Assembly: GCA_000231825.2 (NCBI GenBank)
Contig: JH720296.1
Location: forward strand, 1,253,666 to 1,317,665
Reading direction: 5' to 3'
DNA length: 64,000 nucleotides
Source of the DNA: Tetrahymena elliotti 4EA
Taxonomy: Eukaryota; Ciliophora; Oligohymenophorea; Hymenostomatida; Tetrahymenidae
In this document: one piece after another, positions 13,601 through 25,958 of the stretch
Position numbering within the stretch: the first letter of the stretch is position 1
Layout: the number at the start of each line of letters is the position of its first letter
Notes under the pieces: generated by a model
The model's database searches: none
What the model saw: the letters and a program-made list of their open reading frames with translations, nothing else
Told to the model about the DNA's origin: nothing
Made by a program: the position numbers and the translations under genes

Positions 13601-15664
13601 TTCTTCTAAATTTTACCAATAACGACATAAATCATATTTGTTATTAGGATTAAAAAGCAGTAAAAAATTCTCAATTGCTGATATAATTTCTTTGAGCTTG
13701 AAATGATCCTTGCTCATAAACAAATGGTAAGTTTGTTCTTCTAATTTACGAATTGAATTAGGAGTTATTTTACCAAGAATTTATGCAATTTCTTGATGAA
13801 GTTATCTCAGTTAAGTTTGATCTAATTTGAATTTTTCATTTATTACCTTTTTGAGAGCATCATTATTCATAATCCACATTCCTTTATAGCTAAGAACAAA
13901 AACTTTAAAGCAAGCAAGGAATAACTTCCATTCTTCTTCAGTGATCAAGGTAACTCCCATGATTTCTTCAATAGTTAAACCTTTCTAAGTGAGAGTAAAA
14001 ACTCTAAGCAACTTAATAAATTTATCCTTATTCATTAATGAGTTAGAATAGAAGTCAAGAATAAATTCAATAAGTTAATTGAAATCTTTAACTTCAACAA
14101 GCTTCTCATAATCCAATTTTTCAAATATTTTCTCAAATGTTCCTTCAGGTATTTCTTATTAAGTGATGATATCATCAACAGGGTAAGGTAACAAAGAACA
14201 CAAGAATATCTTGTAAAAACTTTAATTCTTACATTTTTCATCAAAATTTCTAAGAAAATTTAAATGCTTCTCTTTTGTTGTATCAGTAATAAACAAAGGA
14301 CGTTTAGAATGTCTATCAATCATATTTTAAACAATGCTAACTTCTACAGGAATCTTCAAGATATCACATCCAATACTATTAAAAATAATAAATATTGTTG
14401 TTATTATTATAATTATTAAAATTATTTTAGTAGTTAATAAACAAAATATTACCTTCTAAAATAAGAATTTGCCTATGAACTCTTGTCACATGTGACAATT
14501 AACTTAATATGCTCAGGGAAAAATTTTGGTAACCAGAAAGCAACATTTGCTTCCTTATTATATTACTAATCTATGAATTGATCAATACCTTCAATAATAA
14601 TAATGACTTTATCATAGTTAACTTTTTCTCCATATTTAAGTTGCTTTTCTAATTTATCACTGCAATGATTTAGCCAATAAGAGAAATATTTTCTCAACTT
14701 TTCTTCTAACAATTCAACTTTTTGCTAAATGTCTAATGCTTCCTATATGGTGTATTTAAATTTTAAAGATAAAAAATTATTTTTTTTAAATGTTAAAAAT
14801 GACAAGAGAGTTTTATTATTGAATGAGTGAGTGAATAATTTAATTTACTATAACTATTTGTTTATTATTTTATTTTTGAGTAATAAGATTGATTATTTGA
14901 CTGCATTTATAATTAACAAATATTTAAATGTAATCTAAATTTATTTTATTTTATACTAACTATTCACATTCTCACTATTCCTCATAAAATAACTTCTCTT
15001 AGTTAAACTAATTTATTTATTGATTATAAAAATAATTTACACGCAACTTGTTGAGGATCCTATAAATTGCAAAGAAATAATTAGCATTGTTACCTCCCGA
15101 TGAAGCAAAATGAGAAAGTATTATATCAGGATATCTCTATTATATTTTTAAATAAAATTTTCATTTAATATATATATTGATTCATAATCTAAGCTATTTA
15201 AATTGATTTTTTCAACAAATTATTCAAAATAAATCAAGTTCAATCTCTTTCATGAATCATAAAATAAACGTTTTAAATTAATGTTTCAGTGAAATCAGAG
15301 TAAAGAATCATGCTTTGTGGGTGTTAAGTACTTTGAAAGTATTTACCTTTTTCTTTTTTGTTTCGTGATATTCCATCCACTTCACAAGCAAAGTTTTTTT
15401 ACCTACGCCCTCATCTGCTTCTATCACATATGGCTTATTTTCTTCTTATGAATTTAAAGGTCTATCAAGCCACTCCTCTATTTTTAAAAAATACTTTTCC
15501 AAGCCTACTGCAGAAGAATTTTTATAGATCTAAATAACAACATCGGAGGAGTCAATATAGTTTGAATACTCCTACTCTGAGTATTTATCATTTACTGCAC
15601 TACTATTGTTATTTTTAACTATTGAGTTATTTTAAAGTTAACTTTGTGTCTGCATTGATAACAT
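10649..15664 (-). CDS. Nephrocystin-3-like P-loop NTPase fused to a long coiled coil
   Basis: Six exons (15664-15347, 15136-15041, 14742-14453, 14375-12933, 12880-11866, 11809-10649) give 1441 codons, 1440 residues. Residues 78-105 (YVIEADEGVGKKTLLVKW), 107-138 (ILSHFASSGGNNANYFF) and 179-225 (VIIIIEGIDQF, then WLPKFFPEHIKLIVTC) follow the NACHT/STAND module of NPHP3-type proteins: P-loop, HF..S block, Walker B, LPE..KLIVTC. The P-loop is altered: Ala83 replaces the first Gly and Lys90 the usual Ser/Thr, though Thr91 follows. A helical middle part, an acidic/Lys-rich linker, a RWLWVQFPW block near 750 and a coiled coil (about 1000-1400) follow. The stretches either side of 12900 look like two genes, but no TGA separates them and a 52-base intron joins them in frame. 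An in-frame ATG at 15946 would add 94 residues. Nephrocystin-3 acts at the base of cilia; such a role here is inference. Confidence 0.8.
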
Positions 15665-16684
15665 TTCTACTTGATTAATTACCTTTGATAAATGATTTAT
15701 TTATTTTCTATTTATTTTTTGTTTTGTTTCTTGCTTGCTTATTTAAGTTAACTAAAGTAATTAACAAGATAGTTTCTTTTTATTATTCAATTATAAAGCT
15801 TGGAATGTTGTTTCAAAATAAACAAATAGGAATTTAATATACAAATTTAGAAGATTAGTACCAGGGTCAGCATTAGCTTTAGGAGGTAAGCATCTTTATT
15901 TAGAATGAATGAAAACATATATATAAACAAGTAATTATATTTACATGATATCAATATTTTAATTTGACACTTTTAAACTAAATACTATCATTATTCATAT
16001 TTAATTTATTACTTTTTTAAAACTAGCAAGTCAGTCGTTCCTGATACTAAAATTTGCTTGCCAATTTTATTCAAACGAAATGTGAAATATATTCGTTTCA
16101 TATATATTCAATTATAATCTTTTTTTTCATTTCAAAATTGATTTAAATTCTATTTTAAATAATCAATATAAAATACTCATTTCAATTTACCAAATAATAA
16201 AATAAATTTATTTTTTTCTATTCAACTAAACTTTAAACAAATAAAGAATATTTGTAATTTTTGATCTAATAAATTTGTATATTTTTCTTTTGCTCAATAA
16301 ATTAGATTTATTATTTTTAACTACTTAAAACATAGAATTCTTAAACTGCTAATTTTTTAGATTAAATAACTAACTGGCCTTGAAAAATTATTTAAAAAGC
16401 TTTACAAATATAAAAAAAAATAAAATTACTAATTAGAATAACCTTATAAGAAAATTAATGCTTAAAAATGATTGCATATTGACATTTTTTACAGCTATTT
16501 AATCTAATTAAAGCTTTATTTAAATATTCTACTAAGAAAACTCACATGACCACTTCACTGTTTATATAAAATATATTTTAATTTAATTTTTAATTAATTT
16601 TCTATTAAATTAATTAATGTATTTATATCTTAAATTTCTTTATAAATATGCCTTTGTATATCTACAATAACAAAAAAATAATTA
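15665..16684. other. Intergenic space upstream of the NTPase gene
   Basis: Contains the presumed promoter of the minus-strand NTPase gene and the unresolved 3' end of the SmE gene. At 15805-15885 and 16031-16141 there is a weak two-exon plus-strand gene candidate, discussed under findings. A 12-base word at 16029-16040 recurs at 23052. Confidence 0.4.
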
Positions 16685-17224
16685 CTCTAGATTCCTTATT
16701 AGCGTTATATTCTCTCCTTTTAATAATATTCTTCCAATTTCCCTTTTTTAGTTTGTCTTGCAATCTCTTTATTTTATATTAAAATGAATTAGTATAAGGT
16801 GATGCGAAATTTTGCTTGTTATTGTTATTTTTGTTTTGGTAGCCACTAAAATTTTATAATCATTAAATGATATCTCAAAAAAAAAATATAATTATTACAC
16901 TTCGGAAGTTTCATCAAGAACCATATTCATATATTCATCAAAACCCTTTTTAAATAAAAAATAGTTTAACTTTTTGATGAAATTGCTTTTTAAATTTCGC
17001 TTTTTACAATAATCTTTCCTTCAAGTTTAATTTCTGTATTTTCAAATAACCATATTTGAACACGAACCTATTTCTACAAGAAACCAAAGATGGTAGTCTT
17101 TTTTATACAATAATTTAAATTAATGAGATAATTTAGTAGATAAACTCAAAAAATTATAATTCTAGCTTATAAATAAATATATTACTAATGGATTTGTAAT
17201 TGTCTTAGTTTGCTTTTTACTCAT
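16685..17224 (-). CDS. SNRPE: Spliceosomal small nuclear ribonucleoprotein E (SmE)
   Basis: Four short exons (17224-17186, 17097-17008, 16945-16899, 16766-16685) separated by introns of 88, 62 and 132 bases encode 86 residues. They match SmE along its whole length: the N-terminal helix region, RVQIWLFENTEIKLEGKII and GFDEYMNMVLDETSEV (Sm1 motif), then REIGRILLKGENITLIRNLE (Sm2, with the RNA-binding G-E-N). SmE is one of seven Sm proteins that ring the U-rich site of U1, U2, U4 and U5 snRNAs. After the final Leu-Glu the frame stays open through TAA; the real end, perhaps after a further intron starting at 16686, was not resolved (first TGA choices lie near 16555). The start ATG follows an A-rich leader as in ciliate genes. 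None of the exons exceeds 90 bases, so the gene is easily missed. Confidence 0.9.
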
Positions 17225-18246
17225 TTATTTCGTATTGGCTTAAAATAATCAATCCTATATGCTTTTAATATAATTTATCTTTTTTATTTCGCTTATAAAA
17301 AGATATATAAGCAAATATATCTTTCAAAACTACATTCAATCTTAAATTTCTATTTGCAGATACAGAGATACTTTAATTTAATAATTTTTACTCACTTATT
17401 CATTCATTCATCCATTCATTCTTCTTACTACAAAAACATTTAAAAATTTTTTTAATCCAAATTTCCTAAGAAAATTAATTTATTTTTAAAATTTTAAAAT
17501 AAACTCCATACCAACAATCTAATAATTAGTAAAAAAAGTTGAAAGTAATTATTTTTACATAAAAACTTTTTCATAATATTCACAGAAAGACAACAACTGG
17601 AAAATATTTTGATTGAATATCATTTTCAATTTAAATTAATTTTATTTTCAATTTTCTTAATTCTTATTTTCTTTATTTTAGTAAAATGTGAGTAAATAAA
17701 AATCAAATCTTCCATGTAAAGATATACTTATAAATTAATTAGTTTGTTAATTTATATATTATAATATACTTACTAATATGATAGATTTTATCATTATTTC
17801 TTAAAAAATTTATTTTATTTAAATGTTAAAGATCAGTTTAAAACTTATTATTTTAAAGATAAATTTTATAGAATTATTTCTGAAAATACTTTATAATATT
17901 TTAAAGCAAATTAAAATTTAATCATTATTAATTACTATTTATTTAGTCCCTGATAAAAAGAAATTATTTAAATAAATTTTATCTTTAAATATTTTATCAA
18001 ATTTGTTTAAATTTTAAATTATCTCAAAATAAATATTATTAAAACATTTATCAAAGGTTTTCTTTTTGAAATCTATCTACTATTTTTTATTCAAAAAATT
18101 TTCAGGAGCTACTTCAAAAAATTAAGAAAGTAATATTTTAGGTGGATTTGGAAAAATTTATTTAGGAAAAAACAAGGAATAGAATATATCAAAACTGAGA
18201 TAAATATTTATATTATACATAATTTATTATAAAATTGTATTTTTTA
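17225..18246. other. Gene-free stretch
   Basis: No intact gene. At about 18105-18200 on the plus strand a short open piece (ILGGFGKIYLGKNKE) resembles the glycine-rich loop of a protein kinase, with nothing that follows matching the rest of the domain. The rest is A+T-rich with a tetranucleotide run at 17401. Confidence 0.5.
17401..17421. repeat. Imperfect (CATT)n run
   Basis: About five CATT units with one substitution, in intergenic DNA upstream of the SmE gene. Confidence 0.8.
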
Positions 18247-21200
18247 TCATTAAAATTTATATGCATCGTAATTTAACTTAATATTAGTATTTTTTTATTG
18301 AGGTTAATTAGGTTCGTAACTACTATTGTATCTTTATCTTTAAACTTCTCCTGGTATTAAATTGTTACTACTGCTACTGGTATTCTTTGTAGTTGCATAC
18401 CCAACAACTGGAGTTATATTTCCATTTGTTGAGGTAGCTGCAGAAGAGTACTCATATGCACTAATAGGAGATCTTTTTTCAGTTTCAAACTGAGCAAAGG
18501 TTTATGGCTTCATTTTAAAATCACTATTTAAATTAGCTGTAAATGGACTATTAACTTCATTATTTTTATAATTATCACTATTAGGAGTGTATGAATTTCC
18601 TTAAATGTTAATATTGTTACTATTGTTACTATTTAAATTTGATAAAGGGATTTATGGAGGATTGTTTATATTGTTAACAATACTTCCATTATTAGGTGTA
18701 GTAAATGCACTGTTAAAATCATTAATAATATAATTTGACAAAAAGTGCTTATTTCCTCCTTAATCCAAAATACTACTCTTATTGCTGACAAAAGGTTAAT
18801 TTTATTCCTTATCCTTATTAATAAAATAAAAATATTCTAATTAAATCACTTAAATAAATCAAAGTATTACAGCATTTATGAATGAGTTTTAGTTTTCTTT
18901 CCTTAAAAACGAATAAGGGCTTAAAGAATTATGAGACTTTGATTCATTAATAACTTCTTCATATTTGCTCTTCAAATGCTTTACTTCACTAAGATTTTCA
19001 TCGATTTGCATACTTTTAATTCTAATGCTTTCTTCTACATTCTTTAGTTGCTCTTTATAATAATTTACTTATCTTCTCCTATTCGTTAAATTATTTTTTA
19101 TTTTAAGAATTAAAATTTTTTTTAAGTATTACAGCTCATCATTCTCAAGCAACCAACGATCATAATACTCTGTTTTAATAAGATTTTCGGCCTCAGCTTA
19201 CTTAAGTTTTTCTCTTAATTTCTCGTTTTCTGATTTGACCTCTTCTGAAATGCTCTTTTAGCCAACTTATTCATTCTTTCTCTTTTCAATTAGCTTATAC
19301 AATTCAACAACTTCTTTTTCTCTATTTTTCAAATCTTCTTCATATTTCACTAATTGATTTTGCAAAGATGCTTTTTGGTGGGTTTCTTTTAGCAAATTTT
19401 CTTCCAAAGTTTAAATTTTTTAATTAAGCTCTCCATTAACTCCACTATAAATTGGTTGAGTTGAGTTAGTTTTCTAAATATTTAGAATTTTATTTATATT
19501 TAATAAAAAAAATAAAATAAAAATTACTTTCCAATTTTCAATCATATTTAAACGTTCAACTCCTTGTGCAGCGAGTATTTTATTTTCTTGAGTCAATCTG
19601 ACAACTTCCTATTCTTATTCATTAACTTGGCTTTTTAGTTTTAAGATGTGAGTTTCTAAAGAAGTTTTCTCTGCATTATGTTCAATTAAAAGATCATCAA
19701 TGTCCTAATAATCTCTTTTATTTTATTCTGCAGAATTTAAGGCTTCTGCCAATTTAGCATTTAAATCATTTTCCATATCTTTGTATTTTTGCTACAATCT
19801 TGAGAGCTCATTTTGCTTATATTCAAGATCTTAATTTAGACGTTTCTTTTCTTAGTCATTATATACAATAGTATTATTCAATTACTTAATTTACTATTTA
19901 AGTAAATCAATTTCTTTTTTTAAATTTTCATTTTCTAATATAAGTTTATTTTTCTCTTGTTCATTCTTTTTAAGATCTTAATCTAACTTTTACTAAAAGG
20001 AAGTATGTTTCTTGGATTCTTCCATAGAATTTTAAAGTGCTTGAATAATTTGATCACTTTATTTCAATGCACTTGCCAGTTCATTGTTATCTCTTTCCAA
20101 ATTTCTTATTTTTTATTCATTATCATATTTTTCAGAGTTTAACATTTTAATTTGATTCTCCAAATTTTCTTTTTCTTTCTTTAACAAATCCTCATTTTGT
20201 GATATCTTAGATTTTTTAACCTTTAATAATAGTTTAATCATTCAATATAATTTTAATATTTAAACCTAAATTACTTATTCATTTAAGCTTATTTCTGATT
20301 AAAGTTCTCTGTTTTTCTCCTATTAATTTTAAAAATAGCTTAAAAAAAAGCAATAAAAGATTAAATTACCATTTCAATTTAAAGCTAATTCCTAACTGAA
20401 TTAAGCTGTTGAAGCAATTATTCTTTTTCTTTCAAATTCTGTGCTGCCAAATTTCTTTCTAATAACTCCTAAAAATAAAAATATTAAATATAAAGTAATG
20501 CAAATTTTTAAGAATTTACTAATTATTTATTTATTTCTTATTGTTGATTCTTTGCTAACTAATCTAACTCAAATGCCAGTTTGGTATTATCTTCAAGCAG
20601 TTTCTGTTTTTATAAAATTTTTAAATTTTTTAATCTAATATTTTATAATATTTACCTGTTGATAGTTTTTGAGATCAAAAATTTGTTTTTATAAATTTTA
20701 AACTTCTGATGTTTTGTCACTATCTCTAATTAATGATTAATACTATTAAGTTAATTCATCTAATTTTTATCTATTTTTTGCTTCTAAATCATTTAATCTA
20801 TCATTTAATTATTTAATTGTTGATTCTTTAAGAGCAACTTCATTATTTCTTTGAGAAATTTAATTCTACAAATCTTTGATTTATTTTTAAGCTTCTGAAT
20901 TTGAATACTCAGAATGTTCTAATTCCTTTATCTTTTATTCTTGAGACTAAGCTACTATAGTGAGCTGCTAATTAACTCCTTATAAGCGAATTTACTCAGC
21001 TTCGAATTTATTGATTTGAATTTTTAACTCAGAAATCATATTTTATAATTGTCCATTTTCCTTAATAATTTTCTCATTTACTCTCATAGTGTCATTTGTC
21101 TGAGTTTAAATGGCAGTTTAAAGCTTATCTAATTCATCACTGTAAATCTTCATCTTATTCCCTTACTCAAACAATTCTTTCTCAAGTTATTTAATTCGAT

Positions 21201-22768
21201 TAGTTTAATTTCCTATTTTCTCCATTAAAATAATATTCTCATTTTTAGTATTTTAAATTTCCTTATTTTTGAGCTCAGAAAGATTTTGTAAAGCCTAAAC
21301 TTCTTAGTCCTTTTAAGAAATGAGTTTATTCATTTTATCTAATTCCCCTGCAAGGACAAGACAATGCTATTCGATTTCTTTAAATTTTTAATTATTTTCC
21401 TAATTATTTTTAAGACTGTCATTTATTTTTTAAAGAAGTTGAACTTATTCCTCTAATTAGTTATTGCTTTATTTAAGAGTTAAAACCTCTTGATTTTTCT
21501 TTTTTATCTATTCATTAAGATAATCAATTTATTATCCAATATTAGCCATTTCTTGTATTCTTTGTGCTAATTCTAAATTTTACTTTTAAAGTTCAGCATT
21601 TCTGCTATTCATTTCATTCAACTTTTATCCTAAGTCACCATTTTGAGCAGCAATTACCTATTTTAATTTGACAATTTCTAAATCTCTTTGCTAAAGTAAC
21701 TATTGTATTTGCTCTTGATTTTTCTTTTCTAATTCCAAAAGCTTATATAGATTTTACTAATCGATCTCTTCATTAATACCTTTTTAAATCTTAGCTCCTT
21801 TTAATTCCTCTACTTATAATTAGAGAATATTTAAATCATTTCTTAAGTTCTTTACCTCTTATTCATGTTCTTATTATATTGCCTTTCTCTCATGTTTTAA
21901 ATTCATAACCTTAATTTATAAATTTATTTATTGATAAATTAATTTTTAAAAGCAATTTTTAAATGAAACCTCAAACCTAAAATCTTTTAAAATAAGTTTA
22001 ACTCATTTTTTTAAGTAATTGGTTGTTAAAAATAAAAAATTCATCATATTAATTTGATCTTAAAAATAAATATATGTTTACTTCTGTTTCAAGATATCTT
22101 ATTTGCATAGATTCATCATTTAAATTTACTTATTATTGAGGCGTCTCGTCATGTGTTTAATTCACACAAGAGAAAAGACCACTATTATTGTTTCTACTTT
22201 TAGAATGTTTAACTCTCTCTGGTTCCTATTGAGGTTACGATTAGTATTTACTGTTACTTATGTAGCGAGATTGACGCTTTTCTTATTCAAATTACTACTC
22301 TAAATTATCGACTCTCTCTAATAATTGACTCATATTATTATTAATAGAATCTAAGTTTTCATTATTAGTTGGAAGCTGGCTATTATTAGTATTATAATAA
22401 GCACTTTAACCATTATTACTTGGTGTATTTTGATTGTTATTTCTAAGAGGAGTTCTTGAAGGAGTAACCTATCTAGATTTAGAAATAGGACTTTTTGATG
22501 CTGTTACAGGAGGATTACTCTAGTATGTCATATAAGAAGAGTTATTATTAGGATTGCTTTATTAAGGAGTTAGATTTGCATGGTAGTATATTTGTTGAGA
22601 AGGATCAACTTTTGGTTTCATTAAGTGGATAGAAGCAGGTTAATCATATTGAATTTTTCTAACAGGGTTAGAACTTGGGATGTTTTTATTTTCTAAGTAC
22701 TAAGAACGAGTAAGCTACCTATTTGATTAAAGAATAGGGGAGTAACTACCTAATTATGAATGGTTCAT
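18247..22768 (-). CDS. Large coiled-coil protein, nine exons
   Basis: Nine exons (22768-22082, 21909-20656, 20603-20520, 20468-20370, 20319-20275, 20220-19528, 19473-19133, 19078-18871, 18813-18247) sum to 1326 codons, 1325 residues. Introns are 172, 52, 51, 50, 54, 54, 54 and 57 bases. Residues 1-200 are Ser/Asn/Pro-rich (PSNNGQSAYYNTNNSQLP type); about 200-1130 is a nearly continuous heptad coiled coil rich in Gln, Glu, Lys, Leu and Asn; the C-terminus is again Asn/Ser/Pro-rich and ends DAYKFQ. No catalytic domain is seen. Long coiled coils of this kind serve as golgins, tethers or basal-body components, but nothing here picks one. Three internal exons are only 45-99 bases. Reading frames join across every proposed intron, which supports the model. 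It shares a 12-base upstream word with the NTPase gene. Confidence 0.82.
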
Positions 22769-24656
22769 GTGATAATCTAGCTTGACAGTAAATATATTAA
22801 ACCTAGTTTAAGCTAATTCAATTATTTAATTTATTTTATTTGTTTCCAAATAAATCTTTCTTATAATTCAAACTCAATTAATTTAATTATTCCTATTTAT
22901 TTCCAACCAAAAAATATACTGTTAAGCTTAGCTCAAAAGAAATCAAAATTTCTTTATAAATTTTTTAAATAATAGAAATCTTTTGTAAAGTAGAAGAAAT
23001 ACATGAAAATCATTCAATCGTTCATACATTTGAAAAGAATTTTTACCAGTTAGTCAGTCGTTCATATTTTTGATAACAGCTACTATTTTCTATCATTTTT
23101 ATGCTTAAATATTGATATAATTGGTTTAACATAAATTTAAAATTCATATTAATTTGATTGGATTTGCTCATTTTTTAATTTTTTTTATCAAAAATTTTTA
23201 GTTTATTTTTTAAAACTTTTTGGAGATTTAAAATAAATTAAAAAAAAATCTTTTGCATAAAATGTGATTCATTTCATAGAAAACCGGAACATATTAAATA
23301 CAAAAAATGAAATGGTTTCTTTAAAAAGCAATAAAGCGTAGTGATGCAATTCTAAAAACTCCCATTTAACAATGTTATAAAAATGTAATATTTTAATTAA
23401 AAAATTTGAGTAGTTTATGATAAAATAATTTAGCAAAATTATCTCTTAATTTAATTAAGCATCATAAATTAATTCCCATGAACAGCTCTCTCGATATTTT
23501 ATTTTAGCTTATTTACTTTTAATTTAGTTTGATTTAAAATAATTATTATCAAATTTAGATAAGAACAAAATAATTTATCTTGAATATGATAAATAAATAT
23601 ATGAAAGTTTCTCTATTTATTTGATAGAAATAATCTATTAGAAATATCCAAAACAAAAAAATTGAATAAATAACTCATTAAAAAAAATTAAAAAAGTAAA
23701 AAAAATGTTGAAACAAATTAATTCATCTTTGTATTTTTAATACTTTTATTTGATAAAAATTTTTTAGAAAAATAAAATATAATTTGTAAAAGTGTAAATG
23801 TAAATAATAATTCTTCAATATATCATTTCAAAAGGTTTATCAACATTTTAATTCTATGCATTTTATTAAAATAAAATGATTATAATTAAAATGCTCTGTC
23901 TTTTCCTCTCATGTTTAATATTATTTAAAGATACTTTTATCAAATTTTTTATTTAAACACTCAATCTTTTGCACAACAATAGTACTTTTGATTTGTATAT
24001 AAGAATAAATAAAGTAAACCTTTCCAAATTTAAATTAATAAAAATACAAAAAAAATTATTTGTAATTTTTTGTCATTTGAAAAAAATTTATGAAAGAAAA
24101 CACAAAACACAAAATTAAAAATGTAAAAGATTTATTTAACATTTCTTTGCTAAGATCCTTTATTACCAAAATTATTTAGTTTAAAATATTCCTTTTTTTA
24201 AAACTATGCTTCATGGGAATCATTTTACAAAATGTTAAGAATTAAAAAGAGAAACGATTCTAAGTTTTGCATTTGGCAAAGATTGTAAAAGAATGCAAAA
24301 TTAATTAGTTAATTATTAAGCAATCCAATGAGAATACAATTTTTTTCTCATTATTAAAAAACTAAATCATTCAATTAGTTTGTAAGTTGTGTCTCTCTTT
24401 TCTTCATTTAAAAATTTTCTATATTATTTCTCGAAAATTTCAAAGAAATCATCATTGAATTTGTAAAATAAAATTATGTCATAAATTAATAAAGGAATAA
24501 ATAATTAAATTCTTTTACTAACCAATTAGTGTAAAGAAGTGTATTGTGGAAAATCTAACAAAGATAATCTTAGAATTATTAACTTTTTATCACTCGTTTT
24601 AACACAATTGCTTCTTTAATATTTTTTTAATTACAAAAATTTTAAATTTATAACAA
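22769..24656. other. Divergent intergenic region
   Basis: Separates the minus-strand coiled-coil gene from the plus-strand Cys-rich gene, so it probably holds both promoters. A 12-base word at 23052-23063 also occurs at 16029. No coding signal was seen. Confidence 0.5.
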
Positions 24657-25538
24657 ATGAACAAAATAAATATTGTTTTACTTTTAGCTTTAATTGGCTG
24701 CATTTCTTGTTTCAAAACTGTCCCTAACTGTTCTGATTACTACGGTGACGGTACCTGCAAGCAATGTAGAGGTGGTTACTACTTAAAGGATGGTAAATGC
24801 TATGCTTAATGCTTAGCTAACGGTGAATGCGCTATCTCCAACTGTACTCAATACAATGCTGATAATACTTGCAAGTAATGTAGAGGTGGATTCTACTTAG
24901 AGGATGGCACTTGCCATGCCTAATGCTTAGCTAACAGTGAATCTACTGTTGCCAACTGTACTGATTATAACGGCGACGGTACCTGCAAGCAATGTAGAGG
25001 TGGTTACTACTTAAAGGATGGTAAATGTTATGCTCAGTGCTTATCTGACAGTGAATCTACTGTTACCAACTGTACTGATTATAACGGTGATGGTACCTGC
25101 AAGCAATGTAGAGGTGGTTACTACTTAAAGGATGGTAAATGTTATGCCTAATGCTTAGCTAACAGTGAATCTACTGTTGCTAACTGTACTGATTATAACG
25201 GTGACGGTACATGCAAGTAATGCAGAGGTGGTTACTACTTAAAGGATGGTAAATGTTATGCTTAGTGCTTATCTGACAGTGAATCTACTGTTCCCAACTG
25301 TACTGATTATAATGGTGACAGTACTTGCAAGCAATGTAGAGGTGGTTACTACTTAAAGGATGGTAAATGCTATGCTCAATGCTTAAGATAAGTTAATAAT
25401 TGCTTAGTAAAATCAAATTCTATTAAGAACAAATGCTTAAAATGCCAAAAAGGATTTACTTTAAATGAAAATGGATTATGTGAAGAATAAGATATTATTA
25501 CTTCTTTTATGAAGACCATCTAAAATTTTTTAAACTGA
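24657..25538 (+). CDS. Secreted cysteine-rich repeat protein
   Basis: One exon encodes 293 residues. Residues 1-18 (MNKINIVLLLALIGCISC) are a signal peptide. Six 38-residue repeats start at residues 24, 62, 100, 138, 176 and 214, with the pattern NCTDYNGDGTCKQCRGGYY followed by LKDGKCYAQC; six Cys sit at fixed places in each unit except in the last units' flanks, and the second unit gains a Cys just before it. A diverged seventh Cys-rich part (KCLKCQKGFTLNENGLC) and a polar tail follow. There is no hydrophobic C-terminus, so a GPI anchor is unlikely and the protein should be secreted or lumenal. CxxC-spaced repeats recall ciliate surface antigens. Codons are unusually GC-rich for the window (ACC, TGC, GAC, AAC), which in ciliates goes with high expression. 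Function is unknown. Confidence 0.9.
24726..25409 (+). repeat. Six tandem 114-base coding repeats
   Basis: Six head-to-tail units of 114 bases (38 codons) within the Cys-rich gene. Units 3 to 6 differ mainly at silent positions, including swaps among CAA, TAA and TAG for the same Gln, and at the residue just before each unit. Unit 2 is the most diverged. The similarity at silent sites points to recent duplication or gene conversion. Confidence 0.95.
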
Positions 25539-25958
25539 AGGATAAATAATTGAAATAAATAAAATGAAATGAATAAAGATATGCTAAAATAGTTAGTTAT
25601 ATATATTTTATGAAATAAAAACAAAATTATATTTTTTTCATCTACAAATATTTTAACAAATTTTTTATTTTAATTCCAATTTTAATTTTTCATTTTTAAT
25701 ATTGAAAAAAAAAACCAAATATCAAGATTTTATGATTTAAGTTTTTATTTTTGAGTTACTCTATCTCTTTAAATTTAATCATAAAATACTTTCATTTTTT
25801 TTGAAGATTTTAAACTTTTTTGTTGTTTTGATTCAATTTCAAAATTTTTATTCAAATTGAAACTTTTAACAAATTAAATAAATTGTTGAGGAAAATATAT
25901 TAAGAATATTGTAAAAACAGAAATGCTTGTGTTAATATGTAAAGGAAATATTGAGATT
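25539..25958. other. 3' space between convergent genes
   Basis: A+T-rich DNA between two converging gene ends. Nothing else was seen. Confidence 0.6.
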
